A stretch of DNA of 38,450 nt from Lachnospiraceae bacterium (GCA_031263035.1 JAISGP010000038.1:1-38450), one strand, 5' to 3'; shown: positions 17,129 through 25,729, numbered from the stretch's first letter. Translations and numbers: made by a program. Notes: generated by a model not told the origin, from the letters alone.

Positions 17129-17297
17129 ATTGTCCTCTTATCTTATTAGCAAAAAAACCTTTTTACTAATCAACTCCTAAACCATATCGCTTATTATTTT
17201 TAATATACTCAACAATCTTAAAAAATATCCACACAAAAATATCTTTTTTAATTACTACGCTATTAAATCACACAATAACTCAGCCTATTTTTACTAC

Positions 17298-17789
17298 TTA
17301 CATTTCAGGAATTTTAAGTCTTTTATTTACTTCATTTGTAACAATCCCTATAACAATTCCGGTAACTAGTCCACTTATAAGCAATATTGGAAAATAATAA
17401 GAAATGCTCAAAGTATTTACCACAAATATTGCCACAATTAACTGACCGATATTATGAAAAACTCCGCCGGCAGCACTAATTCCCAAAAGGCTAAATCCTT
17501 TAATTCTATTTAACAAAACCATTACAGTAAGACTTATTATAGCACCAGTAAGTGAATAAATTATTGCAAATCCATTTGCAAATATAAAACCAGAAATAAG
17601 TACTCTAAGAATATCTAGCAAATATAATTCAGATGTGGATATTTTATTTAATCCAACAACTATTATTAGATTTGCTAAACCAAGCTTTACTCCGGGAATT
17701 CCAAAATTTATTGGAATAAGAGTTTCCACATATGAAAAAATCAAAGCTAAGGCTAAAAGCACTCCAAAATATGCAACTTTATTCTTCAA
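17298..17789 (-). CDS. Gx transporter-family membrane protein
   Basis: The protein has about 163 residues and is almost wholly hydrophobic with five or six membrane helices. It matches the family annotated as Gx transporter or heptaprenyl diphosphate synthase component I, typically found beside a NusG-domain-II protein as here. The family function is unclear; it has ECF-transporter S-component-like features such as PGVKLGLANL near residue 36. An upstream TTG at 17801 has no ribosome site, whereas TTTGGAG lies six bases before the TTG at 17789, so the second TTG is the likely start. Two direct repeats lie just upstream. Confidence 0.8.
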   Translation of the reverse strand: MKNKVAYFGVLLALALIFSYVETLIPINFGIPGVKLGLANLIIVVGLNKISTSELYLLDILRVLISGFIFANGFAIIYSLTGAIISLTVMVLLNRIKGFSLLGISAAGGVFHNIGQLIVAIFVVNTLSISYYFPILLISGLVTGIVIGIVTNEVNKRLKIPEM

Positions 17790-17812
17790 GGCTAACTCCA
17801 AAATTTGTTCTT

Positions 17813-17857
17813 TTCTATAGAACTATCATCAAACTTCATTTTTTTCTACAGAACTAT
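17813..17857. repeat. Two direct repeats upstream of the Gx gene
   Basis: TTCTATAGAACTAT (17813-17826) and TTCTACAGAACTAT (17844-17857) differ at one base and start 31 bp apart, close to three helical turns. Each contains a TTCTA-GAA dyad. The spacing and place suggest a paired regulator site, though the match is short. Confidence 0.4.
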
Positions 17858-17875
17858 TTTTTTATCACTAAATAT

Positions 17876-17905
17876 TGTATCCTTCTTAATTTTATACAGG
17901 ATACA
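17876..17905. repeat. Inverted repeat between the NusG-II and Gx genes
   Basis: TGTATCCT (17876-17883) and AGGATACA (17898-17905) are perfect 8-bp arms with a 14-nt loop. It lies about 25 nt past the NusG-II stop and has no U-tract, so it could be a weak transcript-end hairpin or a processing site. Confidence 0.4.
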
Positions 17906-17928
17906 GTCATTATAATTTAAAATAGATT

Positions 17929-18285
17929 CTACACTACAAAATCAAACTCACTTTTTTTCTTACTATCAATTTCCACGACAAGTTTATGAGGCAGACATAT
18001 TATGCTTTCCCCATCCTTTGAAATAGCTTTATGATGAACACAGATTTTATCAGGGCAAGTTGCTTCTATCATCTTTACCTTTTTATCTTTAATCTGAATT
18101 ACATTTTCACCGTCTTTTATCTTATATGTTCCATCTTTCGCTAAATCATAGGTTTTTACTACTTTGCCATGTATTTTAACTACAACCACGCCTTCCCTTA
18201 AATTAGGACGCATATAGTTAAAGAGCAAAAAAGCTCCTGCAATTATGAGAACTATTAAAATTAAAAAAATATCCTTCTTTTTCAT
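17929..18285 (-). CDS. NusG domain II-containing membrane-anchored protein
   Basis: The protein has 118 residues. One hydrophobic helix (about 5-23) anchors it in the membrane with the rest outside. The soluble part matches the NusG domain II family (PF07009 type) with its hallmark CPDKICVHH (about 77-85) and CLPHKLVVEI (about 97-106); the two Cys could form a disulfide or bind metal. In Clostridia this family is usually next to a Gx transporter gene and often near flavin-linked electron transport genes; the exact role is unknown. AAAGG two bases upstream of the ATG is a rather close ribosome site. Transcription would continue to the Gx gene 140 nt downstream. Confidence 0.85.
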   Translation of the reverse strand: MKKKDIFLILIVLIIAGAFLLFNYMRPNLREGVVVVKIHGKVVKTYDLAKDGTYKIKDGENVIQIKDKKVKMIEATCPDKICVHHKAISKDGESIICLPHKLVVEIDSKKKSEFDFVV

Positions 18286-18325
18286 AACCTTTTATCTCTC
18301 AATAACCAATTTAATCCCGTTCTTA

Positions 18326-18375
18326 TAACTATAAATACAGTTTCGTATGTTTTTTCATACAAACTACTATAGTTA
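18326..18375. repeat. Long imperfect hairpin, 18 paired bases
   Basis: Nested arms pair across 50 nt: TAACTATA (18326-18333) with TATAGTTA (18368-18375), AGTTT (18339-18343) with AAACT (18361-18365), and GTATG (18345-18349) with CATAC (18356-18360), around a T6 loop. It lies in the gap between the GIY-YIG and NusG-II genes. No U-tract follows. The function is not known. Confidence 0.55.
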
Positions 18376-18405
18376 CATTTTTAATAATCAAAATATATCC
18401 AACTA

Positions 18406-18666
18406 TTATTCAGTCTTATCTAAACCCTTTTTAACAAGTTCTTCTTTTTCTTTTTTAGAAAGCTTATGTTTAATCTCATATTCTCTTTTCATAGCTTCCT
18501 CTTTAGTATTATACTTTTCTACATGAACTAATTCAAATGGAAGTTTTGCTCGCACCACTTTTGAACCTTTTCCAGCCTTATGAGTTTCCATTCTTTTTTC
18601 TAAATTATTAGTCCAACCAGTATATAAACTATCATCATTTAATCGGAGTATATAAACGAAATTCAT
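18406..18666 (-). CDS. GIY-YIG nuclease-family protein
   Basis: The protein has 86 residues and consists of one GIY-YIG domain. The motif appears as YIL (5-7) and YTG (15-17), followed by the conserved Arg in NLEKRM and the Glu in KREYEIK. It belongs to the small stand-alone YhbQ/YazA-type (UPF0213) group, whose members are DNA nucleases or DNA-binding proteins of uncertain purpose. The ribosome site is poor (TAAGAG touching the ATG). It is separated from efp by a very stable hairpin. Confidence 0.85.
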   Translation of the reverse strand: MNFVYILRLNDDSLYTGWTNNLEKRMETHKAGKGSKVVRAKLPFELVHVEKYNTKEEAMKREYEIKHKLSKKEKEELVKKGLDKTE

Positions 18667-18690
18667 CTCTTACACTTTCTTTTATACAAT

Positions 18691-18725
18691 AAGGCGTAAT
18701 TATAGCCACTCTATAATTACGCCTT
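18691..18725. terminator. 15-bp perfect hairpin between efp and the GIY-YIG gene
   Basis: AAGGCGTAATTATAG (18691-18705) pairs perfectly with CTATAATTACGCCTT (18711-18725) around a 5-nt loop. The U-rich tail is short in both directions, so termination is likely but not certain. It lies about 190 nt beyond the efp stop and just before the GIY-YIG start. ACGCCTTA is repeated at 18841-18848. Confidence 0.45.
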
Positions 18726-18913
18726 TATATTCTACAAATTATACTTCTAAATACATTTAACTCAATCACACAATCTATTTTACCAAAAGTAAAAATATGT
18801 TCCTTTGAAAAAATATTTTTTTACAAAAGATAAAGCATTTACGCCTTACCTTATACTACATACTTCTCTATATTTTCGAAAAGTATCTATATCACAAATT
18901 CCCATATAATCAA

Positions 18914-19471
18914 TTATGCTCTAGATAAATATTCACCTGTTCTTGTATCAATCTTAAGAACATCTCCTTCGTTTACGAAAAGAGGAACCATAACTTGAGC
19001 ACCTGTTTCAACGATAGCTGGTTTAGTAGCACCAGTTGCTGTATCACCTTTAACTCCCGGCTCTGTTTCTGTAACAGTAAGCTCAACATTTAGTGGTGGC
19101 TCTACTGCAAATACATTTCCATTATGAGAAATGATTTTAACATTTTCATTTTCTTTTACAAATTTAAGAGAATCGCCTACAACAGCTGCCTCTAATGCAA
19201 TTTGCTCATATGTTTCATTGTCCATAAAGTTATAGAAATCTCCATCTGCATAAAGATATTGCATATCTTTTCTTTCAATAAGAGCATTCTCAAATTTCTC
19301 AGTTGGACGGAATGTTTTCTCAACAACTCCACCATTAATAATATTTTTTAATTTAGTACGTACAAAAGCTGCACCTTTACCTGGTTTTACATGTTGAAAA
19401 TCAAGAATTTGATATACGTTTCCATCGTATTGAATTGTAAGACCATTTTTAAAATCACCTGCTGATACCAT
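18914..19471 (-). CDS. efp: Translation elongation factor P
   Basis: EF-P binds between the P and E sites of the ribosome and relieves stalling at runs of proline. The 185 residues show the KOW-like N-terminal domain, with the loop PGKGAAF carrying the Lys that is modified in many bacteria, and two OB domains with the signature near the C-terminus ([14 protein letters not shown]...VMVPLFV). GGAGG seven bases before the ATG is a strong ribosome site, as expected for an abundant factor. It has its own promoter inside the gap behind the small membrane gene. Confidence 0.96.
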   Translation of the reverse strand: MVSAGDFKNGLTIQYDGNVYQILDFQHVKPGKGAAFVRTKLKNIINGGVVEKTFRPTEKFENALIERKDMQYLYADGDFYNFMDNETYEQIALEAAVVGDSLKFVKENENVKIISHNGNVFAVEPPLNVELTVTETEPGVKGDTATGATKPAIVETGAQVMVPLFVNEGDVLKIDTRTGEYLSRA

Positions 19472-19605
19472 AATATATTCCTCCGAATAAAATTTTAATT
19501 ATAAGAGAAGGGCAAGCCTTCATAAATTATCATGTGAAAATAAATATTTCAATCCATATGAATATTACATAAGGAAGTACATTCATTCTGTTTGTTCAAT
19601 GACAA

Positions 19606-19642
19606 CCTTAAATATTCTATACTGTTTTTAAGGATTGGTCAA
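19606..19642 (-). promoter_or_regulatory. efp promoter overlapped by an inverted repeat
   Basis: TTGACC (19642-19637) and TAGAAT (19619-19614) on the minus strand are 17 bp apart and predict a leader of about 135 nt. An inverted repeat, CCTTAAA (19606-19612) and TTTAAGG (19627-19633), encloses the -10 box. It may be an operator or the terminator stem of the preceding gene. A second TATAAT lies nearer efp at about 19500, without a good -35. Confidence 0.45.
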
Positions 19643-19649
19643 GTTAATT

Positions 19650-20027
19650 CTACTTTCTCTTCCTACCACGTTTATCAAAATCATCACCATAGTATAAGCT
19701 AGTAGCCTGTTTATCCATTCTGAAAAACCAAAAAACTCCTAACATTATTAAAACTAAGGCTACATAAAACCATTTTGACTCAATTTTTATATAGATAATA
19801 AGAATATTTAAAACTCCATATAAAAGCAACACAATGCCTAAAATAAGTGTAGGATTAGCCATTGTATCAATAAAAGCCTCTATATTTTTAATTTTCTTAG
19901 GATCCCCATCCTTAGGAAGATAAAGCCAAGGAGTTACCTCTTTCTTAAATTTTAGCTTCACATAAGCGTAAAAAAAGACGAGAGAACAAGCTATAAATGA
20001 AACTCCAAATATCATATCTAAATCCAT
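19650..20027 (-). CDS. Small membrane protein, probably cotranscribed with thrC
   Basis: I do not recognise this 125-residue protein. It has three hydrophobic helices at about 5-24, 58-79 and 86-103. The loop between the first two is rich in Lys, Pro and Asp, and the C-terminal tail ends in the basic RGRKRK. It has no catalytic motif. GGGAGTG five bases before the ATG supports the start. It begins 19 nt after the thrC stop, so one mRNA likely carries both, but nothing ties its function to threonine. Confidence 0.65.
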   Translation of the reverse strand: MDLDMIFGVSFIACSLVFFYAYVKLKFKKEVTPWLYLPKDGDPKKIKNIEAFIDTMANPTLILGIVLLLYGVLNILIIYIKIESKWFYVALVLIMLGVFWFFRMDKQATSLYYGDDFDKRGRKRK

Positions 20028-20046
20028 ATTAACACTCCCTACCTTC

Positions 20047-21552
20047 TTAAATTCCTAAAACATCTAAAACTTCTGCCTTCATACCAACTAAAGCACATTC
20101 TCTTTTATGGAGAATTTCACCTTCTAAAGACTGAACAACTGAATCTGGAATAGGAGTTTTGCTTACCTTCGCTAAAATTTCGATAAGTTCTTCCTCACTT
20201 TTATTACGAATATCTTCATCTAAAGAACCTTCAATTGATTCCAAAACTGTTTTAGCAAATTTAAAAGGGCTTGCTGTTGAAGCTATAACAGTAGGTGTAT
20301 TATCTTTAGATTCAAATACATAATCATCATAAACTTTAGAAGCTACAGCTGTATGTGGATCAATTACATAACCCTGTTCAAAAAACATCTTTTTAATCTG
20401 TTTTTTAATATGTGGTTCAGTAGCATATCCGCCTACAAAATCTGAAAGTCTTTCTTTCATCTTATCACTAATTCTATATTTGCCTTTATAGAGAAGTTTA
20501 CCCATTAAATCTAAAATAGTTCTAGAATCTTCCCCAGAAATATGATATAAAAGTCTTTCTAAATTACTTGAAATCAATATATCCATAGATGGAGAAATAG
20601 TAGTCCTAAATTTTCTATTTCTATTATATATACCAGTTGCAAAGAATTCAAAAAGAACGTTATTGTCATTTGAAGCACAAATAAATTTGTTTATAGGTAG
20701 TCCCATCTCTTTTGCATAATAACCTGCTAAAATATTTCCAAAATTACCTGTAGGAACGCAAATGTTAATCTTATCTCCATTTGCAATCTGCCCACGTTTT
20801 AATAATAAAATATATGAATAATAATAATATACTATCTGTGGCACAAGACGTCCGATATTAATAGAATTAGCTGAAGAGAATTGATAGCCGGAATAAGAAA
20901 TTTCTTTATTGAACTTATCATCTTCTAAAATATATTTTACAGCACTTTGGCAATCATCAAAGTTGGCATGTACTGCCACTGCTGCCACATTTTCGCCAAC
21001 AGAAGTTCTCATCTGAAGCTCTTGCATCTTGCTAACTTTATCTTTAGGGAAGAAGGTAATAATCTTGGTTCCTTCTACATCTGCAAATCCTGACATAGCT
21101 GCCTTACCAGTATCTCCTGAAGTTGCTGTAAGAACAACGATATTATTTTTAACTTCATTCTTCTTAGCTGCAACTGTTAAGAGATGAGGAAGTATAGAAA
21201 GGGCTATATCTTTAAACGCTAATGTATCCCCATGGAATAATTCAAGATAATAAGCATCTCCTTCTTTTTTTAATTCAACAATATCCTCTGTATCAAATTT
21301 ATCATCATAAGCTTTATCTATACAATCTTTTAGCTCTTCTTCTGTAAAATCAACAAAGTATCTTTTTAATATTTCAAGAGCTATCTCTTGATAGCTTTTA
21401 TCTTTATATTCTTCCAAATTAACATCCCATTTAGGAATATTGATTGGAACATACAAACCTCCATCTGGAGCTAAACCTTTTAAAATAGCTATTGATGAAG
21501 TAACGTCCGCGATATCTCCTCTTGTGCTCCTATATAGTAGTTCTTCTGTCAT
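20047..21552 (-). CDS. thrC: Threonine synthase
   Basis: It is a PLP enzyme that converts O-phospho-L-homoserine to L-threonine. It has 501 residues, the longer form found in many Clostridia, Gram-negatives and yeast. The N-terminus YRSTRG and GLAPDGGLYVP are family marks. The PLP Lys is K114 in FHGDTLAFKD, and TATSGDTGKAA binds the phosphate. AGAGG before the ATG sets the start. The other threonine genes, hom and thrB, are not in the window. No T-box leader is visible upstream. Confidence 0.95.
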   Translation of the reverse strand: MTEELLYRSTRGDIADVTSSIAILKGLAPDGGLYVPINIPKWDVNLEEYKDKSYQEIALEILKRYFVDFTEEELKDCIDKAYDDKFDTEDIVELKKEGDAYYLELFHGDTLAFKDIALSILPHLLTVAAKKNEVKNNIVVLTATSGDTGKAAMSGFADVEGTKIITFFPKDKVSKMQELQMRTSVGENVAAVAVHANFDDCQSAVKYILEDDKFNKEISYSGYQFSSANSINIGRLVPQIVYYYYSYILLLKRGQIANGDKINICVPTGNFGNILAGYYAKEMGLPINKFICASNDNNVLFEFFATGIYNRNRKFRTTISPSMDILISSNLERLLYHISGEDSRTILDLMGKLLYKGKYRISDKMKERLSDFVGGYATEPHIKKQIKKMFFEQGYVIDPHTAVASKVYDDYVFESKDNTPTVIASTASPFKFAKTVLESIEGSLDEDIRNKSEEELIEILAKVSKTPIPDSVVQSLEGEILHKRECALVGMKAEVLDVLGI

Positions 21553-21597
21553 TATTTTACCTCTTTTAATAATTAAAGTATTTTCTTAATCTAGAAT

Positions 21598-21626
21598 AGT
21601 ATACACTATTTCTCAAGGTTTGACTA
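21598..21626 (-). promoter_or_regulatory. Probable thrC promoter
   Basis: TAGTCA (21626-21621) and TATACT (21603-21598) on the minus strand are 17 bp apart, about 45 bp before the thrC start codon. The -35 box matches only four of six bases. Confidence 0.4.
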
Positions 21627-21701
21627 GGGTTTTTCTGCGTTGAAAGTGGTGGCATTTATGACGTTTAGGAAAATAATGTATATTTAGTTCACCAAACTTT
21701 A

Positions 21702-21732
21702 ATTTGCAAATCAAAATATAAGTTTGTATAAT
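21702..21732 (+). promoter_or_regulatory. Acetyltransferase promoter whose -35 lies in an ATTTGCAAAT palindrome
   Basis: TTGCAA (21704-21709) and TATAAT (21727-21732) are 17 bp apart, about 70 bp before the acetyltransferase gene. The -35 box is the centre of an exact copy of the window's repeated palindrome (21702-21711). Confidence 0.5.
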
Positions 21733-21808
21733 TCTAGTCAAGTCAAATATAGTATTCTAATTAAATTCAAATACTGCAAATGAAAACTTTTTCAAGATTG
21801 GAGAGCCT

Positions 21809-22108
21809 ATGGAAATAATTCATGATAAAGAAAAAAATACCTTCGCAATGATAAATGATGAGGACAAAATCATCGGTTTAATTGAATATCGAGTTGCAAA
21901 TCCTCACCTAATTTATGCAACTCATTCTGAAGTACTTCCTGAATATGAAGGAAATGGATATGCAACCAAGATATTTGATTATATGGTCACATATGCACGG
22001 GAAAACAAGATAAAAATCTTCCCTATTTGCGTTTTCGTAAAAAATAAATTCAATAAACATAAAGCTGAATATATGGATGTAATTGCTGATAATTATCATG
22101 GGGTGTAG
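21809..22108 (+). CDS. Small GNAT-type N-acetyltransferase
   Basis: The protein has 99 residues and matches the short YjdJ/GtN-like acetyltransferase group, in which one domain holds the acetyl-CoA site: EVLPEYEGNGYATKI (about 41-55) is the motif A loop with a GNG in place of the usual QxxGxG/A. The small size suits this group rather than a truncation. The substrate is unknown. GGAGAG three bases before the ATG supports the start. It faces argD tail to tail with no bases between the two stop codons. Confidence 0.8.
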   Translation: MEIIHDKEKNTFAMINDEDKIIGLIEYRVANPHLIYATHSEVLPEYEGNGYATKIFDYMVTYARENKIKIFPICVFVKNKFNKHKAEYMDVIADNYHGV

Positions 22109-22121
22109 CTATATACACCCC
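22100..22121. terminator. Hairpin spanning two abutting stop codons
   Basis: GGGGTGTA (22100-22107) pairs perfectly with TACACCCC (22114-22121). The stem includes the acetyltransferase stop; the argD stop lies in the loop. There is no U-tract on either side, so it may stabilise the 3' ends rather than terminate alone. Confidence 0.5.
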
Positions 22122-23284
22122 TTCAAAATACCTATCATTTCATCAACTTGTTCTTTTGTAATTATTAAAGGTGGAACAAATCTAATAACATTTCCCTTTG
22201 CACTTATAAGGAGAAGCCCATTTTCATTTGCCTTAGCAATCACATCTGAAACAGGAACACTAAGCTCTATTCCTTCCATAAGTCCAGTACCTTTAACTGC
22301 TACTACCTTATTATTTTCCTTTTTAAGTTCATTAAGCTTTTCTTCTAAATATTTTCCAACTACCTTTACATTATCAAGAATATTAAGCTTTTTATATAAA
22401 TCTATTGTTGTAACTACTGCCTTACAACACAAGGGATTACCACCGTATGTAGTTCCGTGATCACCTGGCTTCAAAGAATTAGATATAACTTTTTCTGTTC
22501 CCAAAAATGCTCCAATTGGAACTCCATTTCCTATCGCTTTAGCTACAGTCATAATATCCGGCTTAATTCCAAAGGTTTGCCATGTAAAGAATTCTCCACT
22601 ACGCCCCATACCACACTGTATTTCATCAAATATAAGAAGTATATCATTAGCATGGCAAATATCTTTAAGTCCAGCAAGAAAATCTTTATTTGCTAAATTA
22701 ATACCACCTTCTCCTTGAAGAGGCTCCACAATAATTCCGCAAGTATTGTCATTTATGAGTTCCTTTACCGATTGCAAATTATTAAATTCTGCAAATTTAA
22801 CCGTAGGCAACATTGGTTCAAAGGGTTCTTGATATTCCTTTGTTCCCGTTACTGATAAAGCTCCAAATGTTCTTCCATGAAACGAGTTATTAAATGATAT
22901 AAATTCTGTTTTTTTATTTCCTTTTCTATAATGATAAGCTCTTGCCATTTTAAGAGCACCTTCATTGGCTTCTGTTCCACTATTTGTAAAGAACACTCCA
23001 TCCATACCGCTTATATCTTTTAAAGCCTTAGCTGCTTCTCCCCTTGTTGTATTATAGTAAAGGTTAGAAGTATGAATTAATTCATCTATTTGTGCCTTTA
23101 AAGAATTGTTAAATTCCTCATTATTATAACCTAAACCGCAAACAGCATATCCTGCTGCAAAGTCTAAGTACTTCTTTCCATCTACATCATATAAATATGC
23201 TCCATCTCCCTTTTCAAGAACAATCTGAGCTGGATTATAGGTTTTAATAAGATTTTGTTCTGTTTCTTCAATATATTTATTCAT
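22109..23284 (-). CDS. argD: Acetylornithine aminotransferase
   Basis: It is the fourth step of arginine synthesis: a PLP enzyme that makes N2-acetylornithine from N-acetylglutamate semialdehyde and glutamate. The protein has 391 residues. Family marks are FAAGYAVCGLGY, NSGTEANEGALKMAR for PLP phosphate binding, FDEIQCGMGRSG, and the PLP Lys in TVAKAIGNGVPIGA (about residue 249). A GTG two codons upstream (23290) is less likely than the ATG at 23284, which sits seven bases after GGAGG. It is the last gene of argC-J-B-D, about 150 nt after argB. Confidence 0.94.
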   Translation of the reverse strand: MNKYIEETEQNLIKTYNPAQIVLEKGDGAYLYDVDGKKYLDFAAGYAVCGLGYNNEEFNNSLKAQIDELIHTSNLYYNTTRGEAAKALKDISGMDGVFFTNSGTEANEGALKMARAYHYRKGNKKTEFISFNNSFHGRTFGALSVTGTKEYQEPFEPMLPTVKFAEFNNLQSVKELINDNTCGIIVEPLQGEGGINLANKDFLAGLKDICHANDILLIFDEIQCGMGRSGEFFTWQTFGIKPDIMTVAKAIGNGVPIGAFLGTEKVISNSLKPGDHGTTYGGNPLCCKAVVTTIDLYKKLNILDNVKVVGKYLEEKLNELKKENNKVVAVKGTGLMEGIELSVPVSDVIAKANENGLLLISAKGNVIRFVPPLIITKEQVDEMIGILKGCI

Positions 23285-23438
23285 ACTCACCCTCCATTAT
23301 TATAAATATTTCATCATGATTACTATAATTAAAACCTTTTTAAGGCAAAACTAGTTTAAAAAATACACTTTACACATTTCTTTTTATTCTTTTTTTAAGA
23401 TATTAATTTTTCCATGTTGTATTATTAATCATTTAATA

Positions 23439-24338
23439 CTATGCTTCTTCAAAAAATGGTTCTTCATGATCAGCAATTATAGCTGTTCCGATACCTTTAT
23501 TTGTAAAAATTTCTAAGAGAAGACAATGAGGAATACGACCGTCAAGAATATGGACACGTTTTACACCGGAAGTAATTGCGTCAATACAATTTTGAATTTT
23601 CGGTATCATTCCCCCCCCGATATTTCCTTCATCTATAAGCTTTGTAGCTTCACTAACCTTTAATTCAGATATTAATGTTTCCGGATCATCTATATCCCTA
23701 TATACACCTTCCATATCAGTTAGAAATGCAAGTTTCCCTGCACCAATTGCAGAAGCTAAAGCACAAGCTGCATCATCTGCATTAATATTATATGTATTAT
23801 TGTCGTCATCTCTTCCGATAGGGCAAATGATAGGAACGAAATCATCTTTAACTAAATCCTTGATTATTGAAGTATCTACACCTGTTATCTCTCCAACATA
23901 TCCTATATCTTCTCCGTCAGAATATTTTTTCTCTGTTTTAAATAAACCACCATCTTTACCACTAATTCCAATGGCACGAATTCCAACACTTTCAACTAAA
24001 GAAACAAGACTTTTATTTACCTTTGATAATACCATTTCAACTAATTCCATAGTTTCTGCATCTGTAACTCGAAGTCCATTTACAAATTCTGTTTCTAATC
24101 CTATTTTATTAACCCAGCGGTTAATTTCTTTTCCACCACCATGAACTATAATTGGCTTAAAACCAACTAATTTTAAAAGAGACACATCCTTCATAACCTG
24201 CTCTTTTAAATTATCATTGGTCATAGCAGAGCCACCATATTTAACTACTATCACCATTCCATTAAATCTTTGAATATATGGAAGGGCTTCTATTAAAACC
24301 TCTGCCTTGTCCAAATATTTCTGCATATGCTTAACCAT
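23439..24338 (-). CDS. argB: Acetylglutamate kinase
   Basis: It phosphorylates N-acetylglutamate with ATP, the second step of arginine synthesis, and is often the feedback-controlled one. The 299 residues show KYGGSAM (about 33-39) and HGGGKEI (about 65-71) for phosphate binding, then GGGMIPKI near residue 242. The N-terminal extra helix ([19 protein letters not shown]) is of the kind found in arginine-sensitive hexameric enzymes, so feedback inhibition is plausible. GGGAG seven bases before the ATG sets the start. The GGG codons at 23611-23618 form a run of eight G, unusual in DNA this A+T-rich. Confidence 0.95.
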   Translation of the reverse strand: MVKHMQKYLDKAEVLIEALPYIQRFNGMVIVVKYGGSAMTNDNLKEQVMKDVSLLKLVGFKPIIVHGGGKEINRWVNKIGLETEFVNGLRVTDAETMELVEMVLSKVNKSLVSLVESVGIRAIGISGKDGGLFKTEKKYSDGEDIGYVGEITGVDTSIIKDLVKDDFVPIICPIGRDDDNNTYNINADDAACALASAIGAGKLAFLTDMEGVYRDIDDPETLISELKVSEATKLIDEGNIGGGMIPKIQNCIDAITSGVKRVHILDGRIPHCLLLEIFTNKGIGTAIIADHEEPFFEEA

Positions 24339-24508
24339 TTACGTCTCCCTTTTAATTAAATTTATTATCTCCCTTTAATCTATAAACCTTCACTTAATTA
24401 TAATTATATATAAAGTTCTACATGAAATAATTTTTATATCAATAACGAAATCTTCTTTCAAATTCAAAATATAATTCTACTAAATCAACTATTATTCCAT
24501 AAGTCTCA

Positions 24509-25729
24509 TTAGCTTCTATAATCAGCATTAATCTCTATATATTCATGAGTAAGGTCACATCCCCATGCTTTTGCGTATTCATCCCCTTCATGAAGATCTG
24601 CAATTATTATAATTTCTTTTGCTGACAATATCTTGGTAGCTTTATCTTCATCATAATCTAAAGCAACTCCATCTTTAAGAATATGAACAATACCTGCATT
24701 ACTTTCAAAGAACAAATCTACTAAATCAGGATTAAATTTCCCTCCGGAATAGCCCATTGCACAAAGAACACGTCCCCAGTTAGCATCATGACCTGCTATG
24801 GCAGTTTTAACTAAATCAGAGCATATAATTGCTTTAGCAATAATCTTAGCATTATCTTTAGATTTAGCACCAACAACTCTTGATTCTATAAGAGCAGAAG
24901 CACCTTCCCCATCTCCAGCAATTCCCATAGCAAGAATTTGATTTACTTCATGAAGAGCTTTTTTGAATTCATCATATTCTTCTGTACCATCCATTATTTC
25001 CTGGTTCTTTGCTTCTCCATTTGCAAGAAGAAGAACAGTGTCATTAGTTGAAGTATCCCCATCTACTGAAATCATGTTATAAGTCTCGTCCACATCTAGG
25101 CTTAAAGCTTTCTGAAGTAATTCTTTACTAATAACTGCATCTGTTGTAATAAAACTAAGCATTGTACACATATTAGGGTGTATCATGCCTGAACCCTTTG
25201 CCATACCACCAATAACGACTGTGGTTCCTTTAATATCAATTTCAAAAGCAATCTCTTTAGTATAGGTATCTGTTGTCATTATAGCTTTAGCTGCTTCATG
25301 ACCTGCATCAACACCCAAAGCCTTGCTATTAATAAGTTTATCTATTCCACCTTTGATTTTATCCATAGGGAGCTGTTTACCGATAACTCCTGTGGATCCA
25401 ATTAAAACTTGATTAGGCTCTATATTCATCTTATTTGCAAGGTAAGTGGCAGTTTCGTTACAATACTTCATTCCTTCTGGACCGGTACATGCATTTGCAA
25501 CACCTGAATTAACTACTACTCCATAGGCTGTTCCACCTGCTGTAACTATATCTCTATCCCAAACAACAGGGGCAGCCTTAACTAAATTCTGTGTAAAAGT
25601 ACCTGCCACATTACAAGGACTATTACTATAAAGTAACGCCATATCCATCTTTTCTTTCTTAATTCCTGCCCAAACTCCGCTTGCTTCATATCCCTTTGCT
25701 GCTGTTGCTCCACCAACTATTTTTTTCAT
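24509..25729 (-). CDS. argJ: Ornithine acetyltransferase / N-acetylglutamate synthase
   Basis: It moves the acetyl group from acetylornithine back to glutamate, so arginine synthesis recycles acetyl groups; some members also use acetyl-CoA. The protein has 406 residues. It is made as a precursor that cuts itself before a Thr, here T189 in MCTMLSF. The residue before the cut is Cys rather than the usual Ala. The oxyanion-hole pair appears as STGVIG (about 112-117). It has no argE or argA neighbour, as expected for the cyclic route. AAGGAG nine bases before the ATG supports the start. Confidence 0.95.
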   Translation of the reverse strand: MKKIVGGATAAKGYEASGVWAGIKKEKMDMALLYSNSPCNVAGTFTQNLVKAAPVVWDRDIVTAGGTAYGVVVNSGVANACTGPEGMKYCNETATYLANKMNIEPNQVLIGSTGVIGKQLPMDKIKGGIDKLINSKALGVDAGHEAAKAIMTTDTYTKEIAFEIDIKGTTVVIGGMAKGSGMIHPNMCTMLSFITTDAVISKELLQKALSLDVDETYNMISVDGDTSTNDTVLLLANGEAKNQEIMDGTEEYDEFKKALHEVNQILAMGIAGDGEGASALIESRVVGAKSKDNAKIIAKAIICSDLVKTAIAGHDANWGRVLCAMGYSGGKFNPDLVDLFFESNAGIVHILKDGVALDYDEDKATKILSAKEIIIIADLHEGDEYAKAWGCDLTHEYIEINADYRS

